The notes below the pieces were generated by a model. That model made no database searches, was not told the origin of the DNA, and saw only the letters and a program-made list of their open reading frames with translations. 64,000 bases of DNA from Persephonella marina EX-H1 (GTDB taxonomy: Bacteria; Aquificota; Aquificia; Aquificales; Hydrogenothermaceae): contig NC_012440.1 of the NCBI RefSeq assembly GCF_000021565.1, positions 1,746,410 to 1,810,409 of the forward strand, in the 5' to 3' direction. A program made the translations under genes and the position numbers. Positions 8,488-17,565 of this stretch are shown one piece after another; position 1 is the stretch's first letter; each line of letters opens with the position of its first letter.

Positions 8488-8598
8488 TGTCCCATTTTTT
8501 TGGACAAAGTGAAAATCAGTTTTTTAATGTGTCTGGGACACTTTTTTAGTTATTGATAATCAAGGATTTGCGAAAGTGGGGGTGTCCCATTTTTTTGG
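8488..8598. repeat. 16-bp direct repeat near the prophage end (two copies)
   Basis: TGTCCCATTTTTTTGG occurs at 8488-8503 and again, perfectly, at 8583-8598. Each copy is itself a short inverted repeat (TGTCC...GGACA, or TCCCA...TGGGA, around the T run). The second copy ends 20 bp from the tRNA-Ser 3' end. They could be integrase/excisionase arm-type sites or regulator operators of the prophage. No function can be fixed here. Confidence 0.6.
8529..8549 (+). terminator. Rho-independent terminator-like hairpin
   Basis: GTGTC-TGG-GACAC (8529-8541) is followed directly by TTTTTT. It lies between the two 16-bp repeats, downstream of the lysis genes, and could end the late phage transcript before the oppositely oriented tRNA-Ser gene. 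Confidence 0.5.
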
Positions 8599-8617
8599 GA
8601 AATTATAAAATTATAAA

Positions 8618-8708
8618 TGGCGGAGGGTGAGGGATTCGAACCCCCGGTGGGCTGTTAACCCACAAGTGATTTCAAATCACCCGCCTTCGTCCGCTCGGCC
8701 AACCCTCC
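8618..8708 (-). tRNA. tRNA-Ser(TGA)
   Basis: On the minus strand the 91-base sequence begins GGAGGGT and ends ACCCTCC-G-CCA, a perfect 7-bp acceptor stem with encoded CCA. The T arm contains GGTTCGAATCC. The anticodon loop TTTGAAA is closed by a five-pair stem, giving anticodon TGA. The long variable arm (TGTGGGTTAACAGCCCAC region) is diagnostic of a class II tRNA such as Ser. The prophage abuts its 3' end. Confidence 0.96.
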
Positions 8709-8764
8709 ACGGATGTGAGGATATATATTATAATAATCCTATTATAAAAATCAAGGGCTGTATT

Positions 8765-9346
8765 ATGGATCAGGATTCTGTAATAAATATTTTTGAGGAG
8801 AGTGCTTCTTTAAAAAAAGAGTTTGTTTATGAGTATGCAGAAGAAATTCTTAATTTTGGAATTCTTCTGGCTAAAAGATTGAAAAATGGAAACAAGGTTT
8901 TGATCTGCGGTAATGGCGGTAGTTCAGCAGATGCCCAGCATTTTGCTGCTGAGATAGTTGGAAGGTTTGAACTTGAGAGGAAAGGATTTCCTGCAATAGC
9001 TTTAACTACAGATACTTCAATATTAACAGCTGTAGGAAATGATTACGGCTTTGAAAATATATTTTCAAGGCAGGTTGAGGCTCTGGGTGAGAAGGGAGAT
9101 ATACTTATAGGCATATCAACGAGTGGAAATTCAGAAAATGTTGTAAGAGCTGTATTGAAAGCAAAAGAGATAGGTATGTTCACAGCTGGTTTTTTAGGAA
9201 AGGATGGTGGAAAACTGAAGGATATTGTAGATTTTCCTTTTATCGTAAAACATAACAGTACAGCTAGAATTCAGGAGGTTCACCTTACTCTTGAACATAC
9301 TCTATGTAAGATAGTAGATCTTTATCTTACAGGTGAGATCAGCTGA
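8765..9346 (+). CDS. gmhA: Phosphoheptose isomerase GmhA
   Basis: A SIS-fold enzyme converting sedoheptulose 7-phosphate to D-glycero-D-manno-heptose 7-phosphate, the first step of LPS core heptose synthesis. The motif [20 protein letters not shown] is the family hallmark; [11 protein letters not shown] binds the phosphate, and QEVHLTLEH near the end carries the catalytic His. The same frame is open upstream to 8627, but that would translate the antisense of the tRNA, so ATG at 8765 is the start (193 residues, normal length). The 3' end overlaps a convergent gene by 8 bp. Confidence 0.93.
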   Translation: MDQDSVINIFEESASLKKEFVYEYAEEILNFGILLAKRLKNGNKVLICGNGGSSADAQHFAAEIVGRFELERKGFPAIALTTDTSILTAVGNDYGFENIFSRQVEALGEKGDILIGISTSGNSENVVRAVLKAKEIGMFTAGFLGKDGGKLKDIVDFPFIVKHNSTARIQEVHLTLEHTLCKIVDLYLTGEIS

Positions 9347-10586
9347 TCTCTCCAACAAGATTGTACTTTTTCATCTTTCTCCATAAAGTTGTTACACTAA
9401 TTCCAAGCATTTCTGCCGCTTTTTTTCTGTTTCCTGAAGATTTTCTCAATGCCTCCTTTATCCTTTCCTTTTCGCTGAACATCTTATCTTCAGATAATTT
9501 CGGCTCAAACTCTGTAGTATCCGTGTATATCTCCTCAAATGTGAGAAACTCGTCTGATATATGCTGGATATCAATAACATCCCTGTCATAGGCCATTATA
9601 CATGCAGACTCAAGAACAGCCCTTAGCTCCCTTATATTTCCATACCATTCATGTTCCATAAGAAAGTCCATAGCTCTCTGTGTGATTCTCTTTCCCTTCC
9701 TGTGTAAGTAGCTGTTTACAATAAGAGGTATATCCTCCTTTCTTTCCCTTAAAGGTGGAATCTCTATCCTGGTTATTGCTATTCTGTAGTACAGATCGCT
9801 TCTGAAGTCTCCTTTTTTTATACTCTGTAAGAGATTTTTATTTGTTGCCGAGATAATCCTTACATTCACCTTTTTAGGTCTGCTGCTTCCCAATCTCTCA
9901 AACTCTTTTGTATCAACAAAAACAAGGAGTTTTGCCTGTGATGTAAGTGAGAGATCTCCAATCTCATCAAGAAATAGTGTTCCATTATCTGCTATCTCAA
10001 CTTTTCCAGGTTTTGATGTTGTTGCACCTGTAAATGCTCCCTTTTCGTATCCAAAAAACTCACTCTCAAATAATGTCTCAGGAATAGCTGAACAGTTGAC
10101 AGATACAAAAGGAAATGAGACCCTGTTGCTGTTTATATGGATCCATTTTGCAAGTTTAGATTTTCCTGTTCCCGTCTCACCTGAGATCAGAACAGAAACA
10201 TCCGAGTATGCGATTAAGGATGCCTTCTCAAGGAGTTTTTTCATCTTTATATTCTGTGTGTTAAAAACAAGAAAGTCTTCATCTTCGGTCTCCCTTTCCT
10301 GGAAGTAAAACTGCAGTATATAGCCTTCTGGTGATCCGTCTCTGCTGTATATACGGGACAGATTAAAAATACCTGTAGAGAGATGATTGGAAGAATCTTT
10401 TATCATCCCGAAGAATTTTGGGATGTCAACTTTACTTTTTATGTCTGTCTCAACAATCTTTGATACAGGTTCTCCTATTAGCTCATCCGTATGATACCCA
10501 AGGTATAGGGAAAAATCCTCACTTATCCAGAGTATCTCAAGATTATTGTTGAGAATAATGCTGAAACCTTTCTCAAGTAAGTTCAT
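9339..10586 (-). CDS. Sigma-54 dependent regulator with N-terminal PAS domain
   Basis: Residues about 1-110 look like a PAS sensor ([20 protein letters not shown]). Then comes an AAA+ domain with Walker [17 protein letters not shown] (the loop touching sigma-54) and Walker [12 protein letters not shown]. The C-terminal Fis-type helix-turn-helix is [20 protein letters not shown]. There is no receiver domain, so a small ligand or redox signal is probably sensed directly. It follows a TPR protein gene with a 2-bp gap, so they are likely co-transcribed. Target genes cannot be told. Confidence 0.9.
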   Translation of the reverse strand: MNLLEKGFSIILNNNLEILWISEDFSLYLGYHTDELIGEPVSKIVETDIKSKVDIPKFFGMIKDSSNHLSTGIFNLSRIYSRDGSPEGYILQFYFQERETEDEDFLVFNTQNIKMKKLLEKASLIAYSDVSVLISGETGTGKSKLAKWIHINSNRVSFPFVSVNCSAIPETLFESEFFGYEKGAFTGATTSKPGKVEIADNGTLFLDEIGDLSLTSQAKLLVFVDTKEFERLGSSRPKKVNVRIISATNKNLLQSIKKGDFRSDLYYRIAITRIEIPPLRERKEDIPLIVNSYLHRKGKRITQRAMDFLMEHEWYGNIRELRAVLESACIMAYDRDVIDIQHISDEFLTFEEIYTDTTEFEPKLSEDKMFSEKERIKEALRKSSGNRKKAAEMLGISVTTLWRKMKKYNLVGEIS

Positions 10587-10588
10587 AT

Positions 10589-11569
10589 CTAATCTCCAAG
10601 AAGGAGTAACTTTTCCTCAATACGGTATCTCAGCTCCTTTGAGAGATCAGGATGTTTTAAAAGCCTTTTGTAAATTCTGTAGGCTTTATCCTTGTAGCCT
10701 AACTTTTCATTTACACGGGCAAGCCCTAACGATCCTTCAATATAACCCATCTCATCTAATATTTTATACAGATCTTTTGCTATAACAAGGGATCTCTCCT
10801 TTTCGTATAAATGGGCAAGATTATATATGATCTTTTTGTTCTCAGGATACATAAAGTAAGCTTCTTCAAGTATAGCCTTTGATTTTTCTCTCATTCCAAG
10901 GGCTTCATATGCCTTTGCCTTCAGAATTATAGCTGGGATGTAATCTTTCTTGACCTTAAGCGTTCTATTTGCATACTTTATACTGGCTTTGTAATATCCT
11001 CCTCTGTAATGAAGATCAGCTATCTTAAAAATAATATCAGAGTTACTCTTATTAAGTCTCCATGCCTGTTTATAAAAGTATATAGCTGATTTTATGTCTC
11101 CTCTCTTTTCTGCCTCTTTTCCTTTTCTTATATATGAGATTATTTTATCTCTTTTAGTTTCCCTTTTAACTTTATTTGTTTCCTTTTTAAAGGATGGTTT
11201 TTGGGGAACAAGAGTTAATACTCTGGAATTTTTAAACACCCTGTCTATCTCTGATTTTACCTGTTCAATTTTTATATTTACAGGTGGATAATTCAATGTT
11301 TTTATTTTTTTAGTCTGTTTTTTTTCCTGATGTTCCTTTAAAACTATTTCCTGTTTTTGAGAAACCTGAATTTCTTTATTTTTACCTGTATCCCCAGATA
11401 TTTCCAGAAAGAATATCCCTGCATAGATAAAAATTGCTGTTAATATTAGGAAAAAGATCAGTACATTCTTTTTTCTTTTTGGTTTTACCCTGCTGAATGG
11501 GTGTATATCTGCTGATTCTGAATCGATCTCTTCTCTCTTTTTTGTCAAAAACTTTCCTGTTAAGCTCAA
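10589..11569 (-). CDS. Membrane-anchored TPR protein
   Basis: A 326-residue protein: basic cytoplasmic head (to about 34), one membrane segment (about 35-54), a Lys/Gln-rich linker, then several TPR-like helix pairs (KGDIKSAIYFYKQAWRLNKS, ILKAKAYEALGMREKSKAIL, LARVNEKLGYKDKAYRIYKR). Such repeats serve protein-protein contacts, here in the periplasm if the head is inside. It is upstream of and close to the sigma-54 regulator and may be a partner. No specific function is known to me. Confidence 0.7.
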   Translation of the reverse strand: MSLTGKFLTKKREEIDSESADIHPFSRVKPKRKKNVLIFFLILTAIFIYAGIFFLEISGDTGKNKEIQVSQKQEIVLKEHQEKKQTKKIKTLNYPPVNIKIEQVKSEIDRVFKNSRVLTLVPQKPSFKKETNKVKRETKRDKIISYIRKGKEAEKRGDIKSAIYFYKQAWRLNKSNSDIIFKIADLHYRGGYYKASIKYANRTLKVKKDYIPAIILKAKAYEALGMREKSKAILEEAYFMYPENKKIIYNLAHLYEKERSLVIAKDLYKILDEMGYIEGSLGLARVNEKLGYKDKAYRIYKRLLKHPDLSKELRYRIEEKLLLLGD

Positions 11570-11595
11570 ATCTTACCCCCTTACTTATATTATAG

Positions 11596-12711
11596 TCAAA
11601 AATATCTCTTTATTATAAGAAAAGCAATGGAAGATGCTATAACACCCATTACAAAAGGAGCTTCAGCATTTATACTTTCCCATAAGTACCCTGCAATTAC
11701 ACCGGCAATAAGAGAAGAGAAACCTACCGTGAAATGGTACATACCAAAAACGAATCCTTTTCTGAACTTGACTTTTTTTCCTAATGTGGCCCATATTCCT
11801 ATATCAAGAAATGCATCTGCAAAAGCAAATAGTATAAATCCGGCAACAGGAAAGATAATCATAAGAATGTGAGATATAAGGAACATACTTACTGTCATCT
11901 CTAGATGCTTTTTCTCACCTAGACGGTCAAAGAACCTTCCACTTATCAGTGCTGCAATACCGATTATTATTGAGAAGATGAGATATACACTTACTGTTAT
12001 TGCTTCACTATCAACCTGTTTGTATATCTTTAAAATATAAAAAGAGTATCCAAAATTTGCGAATGAAAGCAAAAAGAACAGGAAAATATATTTGGGGAAG
12101 AAAATTTCCCAGGTAACTATCTTTATTCTTTTAGTTTTTCTCTCTTTGGGTATTCTGATGAAAAACACAAGAATCAGGGCTAATATTAGAGGAACCAGAG
12201 ATAGATAGAAGTAATCCTGGTAATCAGCTTTTCCGAGAAAAAATATAAGAAACACAAGAGCTATAAGTATACCCAGGAAGGATCCAACATTCTCAAAAGC
12301 CCTATTTATTCCAAAAGTTCTTCCTATATTTTCCTTTTTTTCAGAGGAAAGAATTGTGTCTTTTACAGGTGCAAAAGAGCCGTCTGAAGTTGCTTCTAAA
12401 ATTACAGCTATAATAAAATCGTCCCATTTTTTTCCGAGGGTGAAATAAATTTTACTGAATATAGATAATGCTACAGTCCAGATTATCATCCGTTTTCTGC
12501 TTAAAAAGTCTGACCAGTAACCTGAAAAGATCTTTACAAGGTTAGATACAAGATCATAACCTCCTTCTATAATTCCTATTACAAACATTGAAACACCTAT
12601 GCTGTTTACAAGGAAGAAAGGAAGTACAGAAAATACCATCTCATATGACAGAGTTATAAAAAATGTTATCAGGTTTATAATTAGGACTGTGTTGAGGAAA
12701 CTTTTTTTCAT
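11596..12711 (-). CDS. Major facilitator superfamily transporter
   Basis: A 371-residue polytopic protein with about ten to twelve hydrophobic segments. It has the MFS motif-A-like loop between TM2 and TM3 (GYWSDFLSRKRMIIW) and a second such loop in the C-terminal half (GRFFDRLGEKKHLEM). Substrate is unknown. Some relatives are drug-efflux or sugar carriers. It is upstream of the TPR gene on the same strand (26 bp gap) and divergent from herA. Confidence 0.8.
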   Translation of the reverse strand: MKKSFLNTVLIINLITFFITLSYEMVFSVLPFFLVNSIGVSMFVIGIIEGGYDLVSNLVKIFSGYWSDFLSRKRMIIWTVALSIFSKIYFTLGKKWDDFIIAVILEATSDGSFAPVKDTILSSEKKENIGRTFGINRAFENVGSFLGILIALVFLIFFLGKADYQDYFYLSLVPLILALILVFFIRIPKERKTKRIKIVTWEIFFPKYIFLFFLLSFANFGYSFYILKIYKQVDSEAITVSVYLIFSIIIGIAALISGRFFDRLGEKKHLEMTVSMFLISHILMIIFPVAGFILFAFADAFLDIGIWATLGKKVKFRKGFVFGMYHFTVGFSSLIAGVIAGYLWESINAEAPFVMGVIASSIAFLIIKRYF

Positions 12712-12783
12712 AAATGGAAACCATCCTGCTTTTTTAATTTATAATTAATTGTGAAAATAAATATTATATTGCAGGGAATAAAA

Positions 12784-14370
12784 ATGAAACAGATAGGTAT
12801 CTGTATCGGAGCAACAAGACCAAACAGGGTTAACTTTATAACTGATGAACCTGTAAGGGTAGGTCAGTTTGTCTGTCTGACATATGAGGAGAGTTCGGGG
12901 GAAAGTAAAACAGTCCTCGGGATGATTCACAGGCTTGAGAGGAGTAATCCGTATCTTCCAGATGATATCAGGGCTCCTGAAGCAGCTGAGAGTATAAAAA
13001 AGTTCTCTATTAATGAGAACTACATCAGAGGTGAGATAAGTATACTGGGAGAGATTCTGGATAATGGTGATGAAGTTTTCCTCCAGATGCCGAGGACACC
13101 ACCGCTTCCAGCAGCAGAGGTTTTGGAGGCACCCCCTGATCTTTTAAAGAAAGTTTTTGGTGCAAAAAGTGAAAAGTTTGTCAGGATAGGAAGACTTCTT
13201 TCAGAAAAAGAGGACATACCTGTTTATGTGGATATTGAGCAGATAGTGTTAAGACATCTTGCTATACTCGCCGTTACCGGTGCAGGAAAATCAAACACAG
13301 TTTCCGTTCTTTTGAAGAATATTATAAATTTAGGAGGAACTGTAGCTGTTTTTGATTTCCATGGAGAGTACGTTAAGAGTAAGCTCACAAAAAATGGAAA
13401 GAATGCTGTTAACCTGATCCCACCTTTAATAAATCCTGTTATGCTAAAACCAAAGGAGTTTGCATCCTTAATAGGTATAAAGCAGAACGCATATGTTCAG
13501 TTCAGATACTTCCGTATTGCTTTTGAGTATCTGATGGAACAGCTCAAAGAGGAAAGAGGTGATAACTGGCAGAACTATATAGATACATCTGAATTTCTAT
13601 CAAGATTAAAATCAACAATAGAGGATATATCTGATCCTGAGACAGAGATAGGAAGTAAAATAAAAGGTAAGGTCAGAGAAGAATCATTATTTGAAGTTCT
13701 TAACAAACTGGAGGATCTTGAGCTTGAACTTGGTCATATTATAAAACTCGGTGTTCCACCACTGATTGAGAAGATAAAACCGGGTATGGTTAATGTTTTT
13801 GATTTTTCGGAGCTAGATGAGGATGTAGCTGATGCTATAGCATCAAACATACTTAGATGGTCTCTTGAAGAGAGAAAGAAGGCTGTAAGAAAAGGAAGCT
13901 CAAAACTTCCGTTTCCACTTTTAATAGTTATAGAAGAAGCACACATACTTGCAGGTGAGAAGAGAAACACAGAATCAAAGTACTATATATCAAGGATCGC
14001 AAGGGAAGGTCGTAAGTTTGGACTAGGTCTTGCTGTCGTAACTCAAAGACCAAAAGGTCTTGATAAAGAGATACTTTCACAGATGAATAATATGATTATA
14101 CTGAAGCTTGTTGAACCTGAAGATCAGAAGCATGTTCAGAGGGCAAGTGAGTCATTATCGCAGGAGCTTATGGACTATCTACCTGGACTGAATCCAGGTG
14201 AGGGAATAATCATAGGAAATATGACAAGGATACCACTTCTTGTGAAGATAGATAGAGCTGAGGAAAAGATAGAAGGAAACGATATCAATGTAGTGAAAGA
14301 ATGGAAAAAGTTTGAAAAGGATAGAGATTATTATATAGAAGATCCATTGAAAGAGCTGGAAAATCTGTGA
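12784..14370 (+). CDS. herA: HerA-like DNA translocase/ATPase (DUF87)
   Basis: An N-terminal HAS-barrel (to about residue 110) is followed by a RecA/FtsK-type ATPase with Walker A VTGAGKSNT, DFHGEY after strand 2, and Walker B LLIVIEEAHI. The arginine-rich SRIAREGRKFGLGL follows and the C-terminal part reads NNMIILKL. HerA proteins are hexameric translocases, working with NurA in DNA end processing or in defence. No nurA is adjacent here. ATG at 12784 fits GCAGGGA upstream better than the open frame's earlier ATG at 12751. It overlaps the next start (TGATG). Confidence 0.88.
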   Translation: MKQIGICIGATRPNRVNFITDEPVRVGQFVCLTYEESSGESKTVLGMIHRLERSNPYLPDDIRAPEAAESIKKFSINENYIRGEISILGEILDNGDEVFLQMPRTPPLPAAEVLEAPPDLLKKVFGAKSEKFVRIGRLLSEKEDIPVYVDIEQIVLRHLAILAVTGAGKSNTVSVLLKNIINLGGTVAVFDFHGEYVKSKLTKNGKNAVNLIPPLINPVMLKPKEFASLIGIKQNAYVQFRYFRIAFEYLMEQLKEERGDNWQNYIDTSEFLSRLKSTIEDISDPETEIGSKIKGKVREESLFEVLNKLEDLELELGHIIKLGVPPLIEKIKPGMVNVFDFSELDEDVADAIASNILRWSLEERKKAVRKGSSKLPFPLLIVIEEAHILAGEKRNTESKYYISRIAREGRKFGLGLAVVTQRPKGLDKEILSQMNNMIILKLVEPEDQKHVQRASESLSQELMDYLPGLNPGEGIIIGNMTRIPLLVKIDRAEEKIEGNDINVVKEWKKFEKDRDYYIEDPLKELENL

Positions 14371-15032
14371 TGAAATTTAGAAACAGAGAGGAAGCAGGAA
14401 AACTTTTAGCTGGTGAGATAAAAAGAAATCTTGAAAAAACAGAGGATGTAGTCATCCTTGCAATACCACGGGGAGGTGTTCCTGTAGCTTACTATGTTTC
14501 AAAAGAGACGGGAATTCCGTTTCATATGGTTGTTACTAAAAAGATCACCCCACCCTATGAACCTGAGGCAGCTATAGGAGCTATAGCTCCAGATGGAACA
14601 TTTATGATCAGTTCTTATGCTTATCTTTCGGAAAAGGAGCTTGAAGAAGCAAAAAAGAGAGCTCTTGAAGGTGCCCTGGAAAAACTGAAGAAGTACTCCA
14701 GAGGAGAAGAACCGTATGTTAAGGATAAAACTGTTATTGTTGTTGACGACGGAATAGCAACAGGCTATACAGCAATGGTTGCAGGTGAGTACCTGAAAAA
14801 AAGAGGAGCAAAGAAGGTTATACTTGCTGTTCCGGTCTGTCCTGTTGACAGTGTAGAGAGGGTCAAAAAAGTTTTTGATCAGGTGATCTGTTACCATAAG
14901 GACAATACACCTTTTTTTGCGGTGGGAATGTTTTATGAAGACTTTCATCAGGTAACAGATGATGAGATGTTTAATTACATAAAAAAGGCAGAAAAAGAAG
15001 GACTACTGTATAAAAAGGAGGGCAGAGAATGA
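14370..15032 (+). CDS. Phosphoribosyltransferase-family protein
   Basis: A type I PRTase fold: early AIPRGGVPVAYYVSKETGIP and the PRPP-binding loop VIVVDDGIATGYTAMVA (DDGIATG). The family in this form (about 220 residues, PRGG..VA) is often annotated as a putative phosphoribosyl transferase of unknown substrate, sometimes next to stress genes. The start is ATG at 14370, overlapping the herA stop; a GTG at 14367 is also in frame. Confidence 0.85.
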   Translation: MKFRNREEAGKLLAGEIKRNLEKTEDVVILAIPRGGVPVAYYVSKETGIPFHMVVTKKITPPYEPEAAIGAIAPDGTFMISSYAYLSEKELEEAKKRALEGALEKLKKYSRGEEPYVKDKTVIVVDDGIATGYTAMVAGEYLKKRGAKKVILAVPVCPVDSVERVKKVFDQVICYHKDNTPFFAVGMFYEDFHQVTDDEMFNYIKKAEKEGLLYKKEGRE

Positions 15033-15640
15033 GAAAGGTTATCGCAGCAGCTGTAGTGTCAGGACTTTTAATATTCTCAATTTCATGTGCAACAAAAAAA
15101 ACATCAGAGATTCCTCCTGAAAAAGAGAAAAAGATAGTCCAGATAGGAAGTAGTGCCACGAAAAAACTTTTGAAAACATTAAAAGGTGAGCTTATTGAGG
15201 CTTTAAAGAGAGGTCCTCTTTATGCTATTGATGTATGCTCAAAGAAAGCTCTACAGCTGACAGAAAAGGTAGAAAAGGAAATAGGAAAGGGGATAGATAT
15301 AAAGAGGACATCTTTAAGATACAGAAACCCTAAAAATGCACCTGACCTTTACGAGAGGGAAGCTTTAGAGTATTTTGAGAAATTCGAAAAGGAGAAAAAG
15401 CCACTTCCAGATTATTATCTTCAAAAGGTTGTTATAGATGGAAAGACTTACTACAGATTTTATAAACCATTAAAGGTTCTTCCAGTATGTCTTACATGTC
15501 ATGGAAAACTCCGTGATATGGATCCAAAACTCCAGACAAAACTTATGAAGCTCTATCCAGGTGATCAGGCTATAAACTATGAAGAAGGTGATTTTAGAGG
15601 TGTGGTAAGGGTTTCCATTCCTGAGGAAGCCTTGAAATAA
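15029..15640 (+). CDS. Haem-binding lipoprotein (DUF3365-like, one CxxCH)
   Basis: The signal peptide MRKVIAAAVVSGLLIFSISC ends at a lipobox, so it is a probable lipoprotein exported to the periplasm. The mature domain has the Tll0287/DUF3365 arrangement: helix with DVCSKKALQLTEKVEKEIG, RTSLRYRNPKNAPD, and a single c-type haem motif CLTCH near residue 155. Such proteins are redox sensors or electron carriers. The start overlaps the PRTase stop by four bases. A hairpin follows the gene. Confidence 0.82.
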   Translation: MRKVIAAAVVSGLLIFSISCATKKTSEIPPEKEKKIVQIGSSATKKLLKTLKGELIEALKRGPLYAIDVCSKKALQLTEKVEKEIGKGIDIKRTSLRYRNPKNAPDLYEREALEYFEKFEKEKKPLPDYYLQKVVIDGKTYYRFYKPLKVLPVCLTCHGKLRDMDPKLQTKLMKLYPGDQAINYEEGDFRGVVRVSIPEEALK

Positions 15641-15654
15641 ATATTGATAATCAG

Positions 15655-15692
15655 CCTCCCTGATATATATTACCCTATATTTTTCAGGGAGG
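15655..15692 (+). promoter_or_regulatory. Hairpin that includes the next gene's ribosome binding site
   Basis: CCTCCCTGA (15655-15663) pairs perfectly with TCAGGGAGG (15684-15692) across a 20-nt AT-rich loop. The right arm GGGAGG is also the Shine-Dalgarno of the gene starting at 15700. It is followed by TTTTATT, so it could act as a terminator for the upstream operon, a translation switch, or both. Confidence 0.55.
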
Positions 15693-15699
15693 TTTTATT

Positions 15700-16005
15700 A
15701 TGAGATTTGACCAGAAGACAGTAGGGATAGTCCTTACCGTTCTTGTTGTTTTTGTTGTTGGAGGGTTAATGGTTGAAAGAACTGTTGAGTTCCTGAACTC
15801 TGATTTCTCAAACAATGAGACAGATTTCAGAGGATTTCTTATCCAGATTTTTGCTCACATACTTACGATAATAGGATGGCTTTTCATTATAATAGCCGCT
15901 TTTCTTAAAGGACATTTTAATGACATAGAAAAACCTAAGACAGATATTCTTGAACTTGAAGAGAAAATAAGGAAGAAAGAGATTATGGACAGAAAAGGGG
16001 GATAA
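15700..16005 (+). CDS. Small membrane protein, unknown
   Basis: A 101-residue protein with two hydrophobic segments (about residues 8-26 and 48-68) and a charged C-terminal tail (IEKPKTDILELEEKIRKKEI), predicted helical. I recognise no family. It stands alone between two hairpins and its ribosome binding site lies within the first, hinting at structural control of translation. The stop codon falls within the terminator-like palindrome at its end. Confidence 0.6.
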   Translation: MRFDQKTVGIVLTVLVVFVVGGLMVERTVEFLNSDFSNNETDFRGFLIQIFAHILTIIGWLFIIIAAFLKGHFNDIEKPKTDILELEEKIRKKEIMDRKGG

Positions 16006-16011
16006 TCCCCC
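15997..16011. terminator. Short GC palindrome between convergent genes
   Basis: GGGGG-ATAAT-CCCCC sits exactly between two convergent genes and overlaps the upstream stop codon (TAA at 16003-16005). There is no strong T run; on the minus strand it is followed by CTTTTCTG. A weak bidirectional terminator is the likeliest role. Confidence 0.45.
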
Positions 16012-16023
16012 TCTATAGAGAAA

Positions 16024-16245
16024 TTACTCAACCTCTTCTGTTACGAGAGCTCCTGATGGACACTCTTCTGTGATTTCCATAGCTCTTTCGGCAAGTTCAC
16101 CTTCTATAACAGCTCCATCTCCACCTATATCGTCTTTAACTTTAGCTATGCCGTCTCCAGCATCTTCGTAAACCTCTGGAAGCTCGTCATAGCATAAAGC
16201 ACATGCTGTGCAGAGATCTGCATCTACAGAAACCTTAACTTTCAT
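16024..16245 (-). CDS. Small acidic [4Fe-4S] ferredoxin
   Basis: A 73-residue, very acidic protein. Cysteines in DLCTACALC near residue 12-18 and CPSGA near the end give the CxxCxxC...CP pattern of single-cluster ferredoxins. It would donate electrons to cytoplasmic enzymes. Preceded (minus strand) by AGGAGGTTTGACCT. It is monocistronic, convergent with the small membrane protein and divergent from hemW. Confidence 0.9.
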   Translation of the reverse strand: MKVKVSVDADLCTACALCYDELPEVYEDAGDGIAKVKDDIGGDGAVIEGELAERAMEITEECPSGALVTEEVE

Positions 16246-16369
16246 AGGTCAAACCTCCTGTTTTGATTATAAGTTAGTAAAAATTAAGTCTAAATAGTAT
16301 ATGCCACAAATGAAAATATTTCAATAAAACAATGTTTGATTTTTCCTGTAAAAATGCTAAATTATTCTC

Positions 16370-17470
16370 ATGATTAAAGGTTTATACATACATATTCCTT
16401 TTTGCAGTATAAAATGTCCATACTGTGACTTTGTATCAATCACATCTGATGATAAAGGTCTGCACAGACGTTATATTGAAGCATTAAAAAAGGAGATCTT
16501 ACTTTATAAAGAGCTTGATTTTGATCTTGAGACTGTTTACTTTGGTGGTGGAACACCGTCTTTATTAGATCCAGAACTCCTTTCAGAGTTTATTTATTTT
16601 ATAAAGGATCAGATCTCTGTTGTAGAAAGTCCTGAGATAACCGTTGAGGTAAACCCTAAAACATATAGATACGAAGATTTCAGAATTATAAAAGAAGCAG
16701 GTGTAAACAGGATCAGTATAGGCGTACAATCTTTTCTTGAAAGAAATCTAAGGATGCTTGGAAGGGATCATTCTGTTAAAGACAGTTATAAAGCTGTTGA
16801 AGATTGTTTAAAATCAGGTATAGAAAATATAAATCTTGATCTTATATATGGGATACAGAACCAGTCATTAAAGGATCTTGAAAAAGATCTTGAGATTTAT
16901 ACATCTCTTCCAGTAAAACATATATCCGCTTACATGCTAACCCCATATGAAGGAACACCTTTTGAACAGTCTGTCAGAGAAGGTGTTTACAGGCTTAAAG
17001 ATGAAGATGAGCTTTATGATATGTTTGTTCTAATAAATTCTTATCTTGAAACGCAAGGATTCCTCAGATATGAACTCTCAAACTGGTCAAAAGAGGGATA
17101 CCAGTGCAGACATAACCTGTTCTACTGGAAACATGTACCATTCCTTGGTATAGGTGTTTCTGCATGGTCCTATATAAACGGGAAGAGATCCGGGAATACC
17201 GGAAACCTAAAAGAATATCTTGAAAAAATAGAAAAAGGAAAAAAACCTGCTGTTTTTTCTGAAACTATAGATAAGTCTGAATTTTTAAAGGAAAAGATAT
17301 TTTTAGGTTTAAGATTAAGGGAAGGGGTGCCTGTTAAATATCTTTCAGGGAAGCTAGACTCTGTAGAGGAGCTTGTATCAGAGAATTTTGGTCTTATAGA
17401 TGGGGATAGATTTATCCTTACAGAAAAAGGATTAATGGTTATAAACAGAATAGTTTCGCTTCTAATTTAG
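16370..17470 (+). CDS. hemW: Radical SAM haem chaperone HemW
   Basis: The radical SAM cluster motif CSIKCPYCDF is close to the N-terminus, followed by TVYFGGGTPS, the SAM-contact region, and NRISIGVQS. HemW, formerly annotated as oxygen-independent coproporphyrinogen oxidase, lacks the extra N-terminal residues of HemN. The 366-residue length and C-terminal KIFLGLRLREGV fit HemW. It inserts haem into respiratory enzymes. Given the cytochromes encoded nearby, this fits a haem-rich physiology. Monocistronic. Confidence 0.88.
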   Translation: MIKGLYIHIPFCSIKCPYCDFVSITSDDKGLHRRYIEALKKEILLYKELDFDLETVYFGGGTPSLLDPELLSEFIYFIKDQISVVESPEITVEVNPKTYRYEDFRIIKEAGVNRISIGVQSFLERNLRMLGRDHSVKDSYKAVEDCLKSGIENINLDLIYGIQNQSLKDLEKDLEIYTSLPVKHISAYMLTPYEGTPFEQSVREGVYRLKDEDELYDMFVLINSYLETQGFLRYELSNWSKEGYQCRHNLFYWKHVPFLGIGVSAWSYINGKRSGNTGNLKEYLEKIEKGKKPAVFSETIDKSEFLKEKIFLGLRLREGVPVKYLSGKLDSVEELVSENFGLIDGDRFILTEKGLMVINRIVSLLI

Positions 17471-17565
17471 GACATCATCATATTTATAAAAATATCTTTT
17501 TTATATTTTCTGTTGTTTTTTTCTGGTGTATTATTAACTTAATTATAAAACTGGATTAATAAGTT

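Larger units (their letters stand above)
1..8617. mobile_element. Right part of a contractile-tail prophage, ending at tRNA-Ser
   Basis: All genes from the window start to about 8344 are on the plus strand and read as a late phage module: terminase end, small DNA-binding protein, tail terminator-like, sheath, tube, gpI-like, tail fibre, beta-helix spike, endolysin, holin-like protein and spanins. After a gene-free stretch the block meets the 3' end of a tRNA-Ser gene, a typical integration target; chromosomal housekeeping genes start right after it. No portal, capsid, tape measure or integrase is visible here. They may lie to the left, or the element may be reduced. The left boundary is outside the window. 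Confidence 0.8.

Noticed and set aside
8627..8764. Longer start for gmhA giving 46 extra residues
   Set aside because: The extra stretch is the antisense of the tRNA-Ser gene and has no ribosome binding site; ATG 8765 gives the normal GmhA N-terminus.
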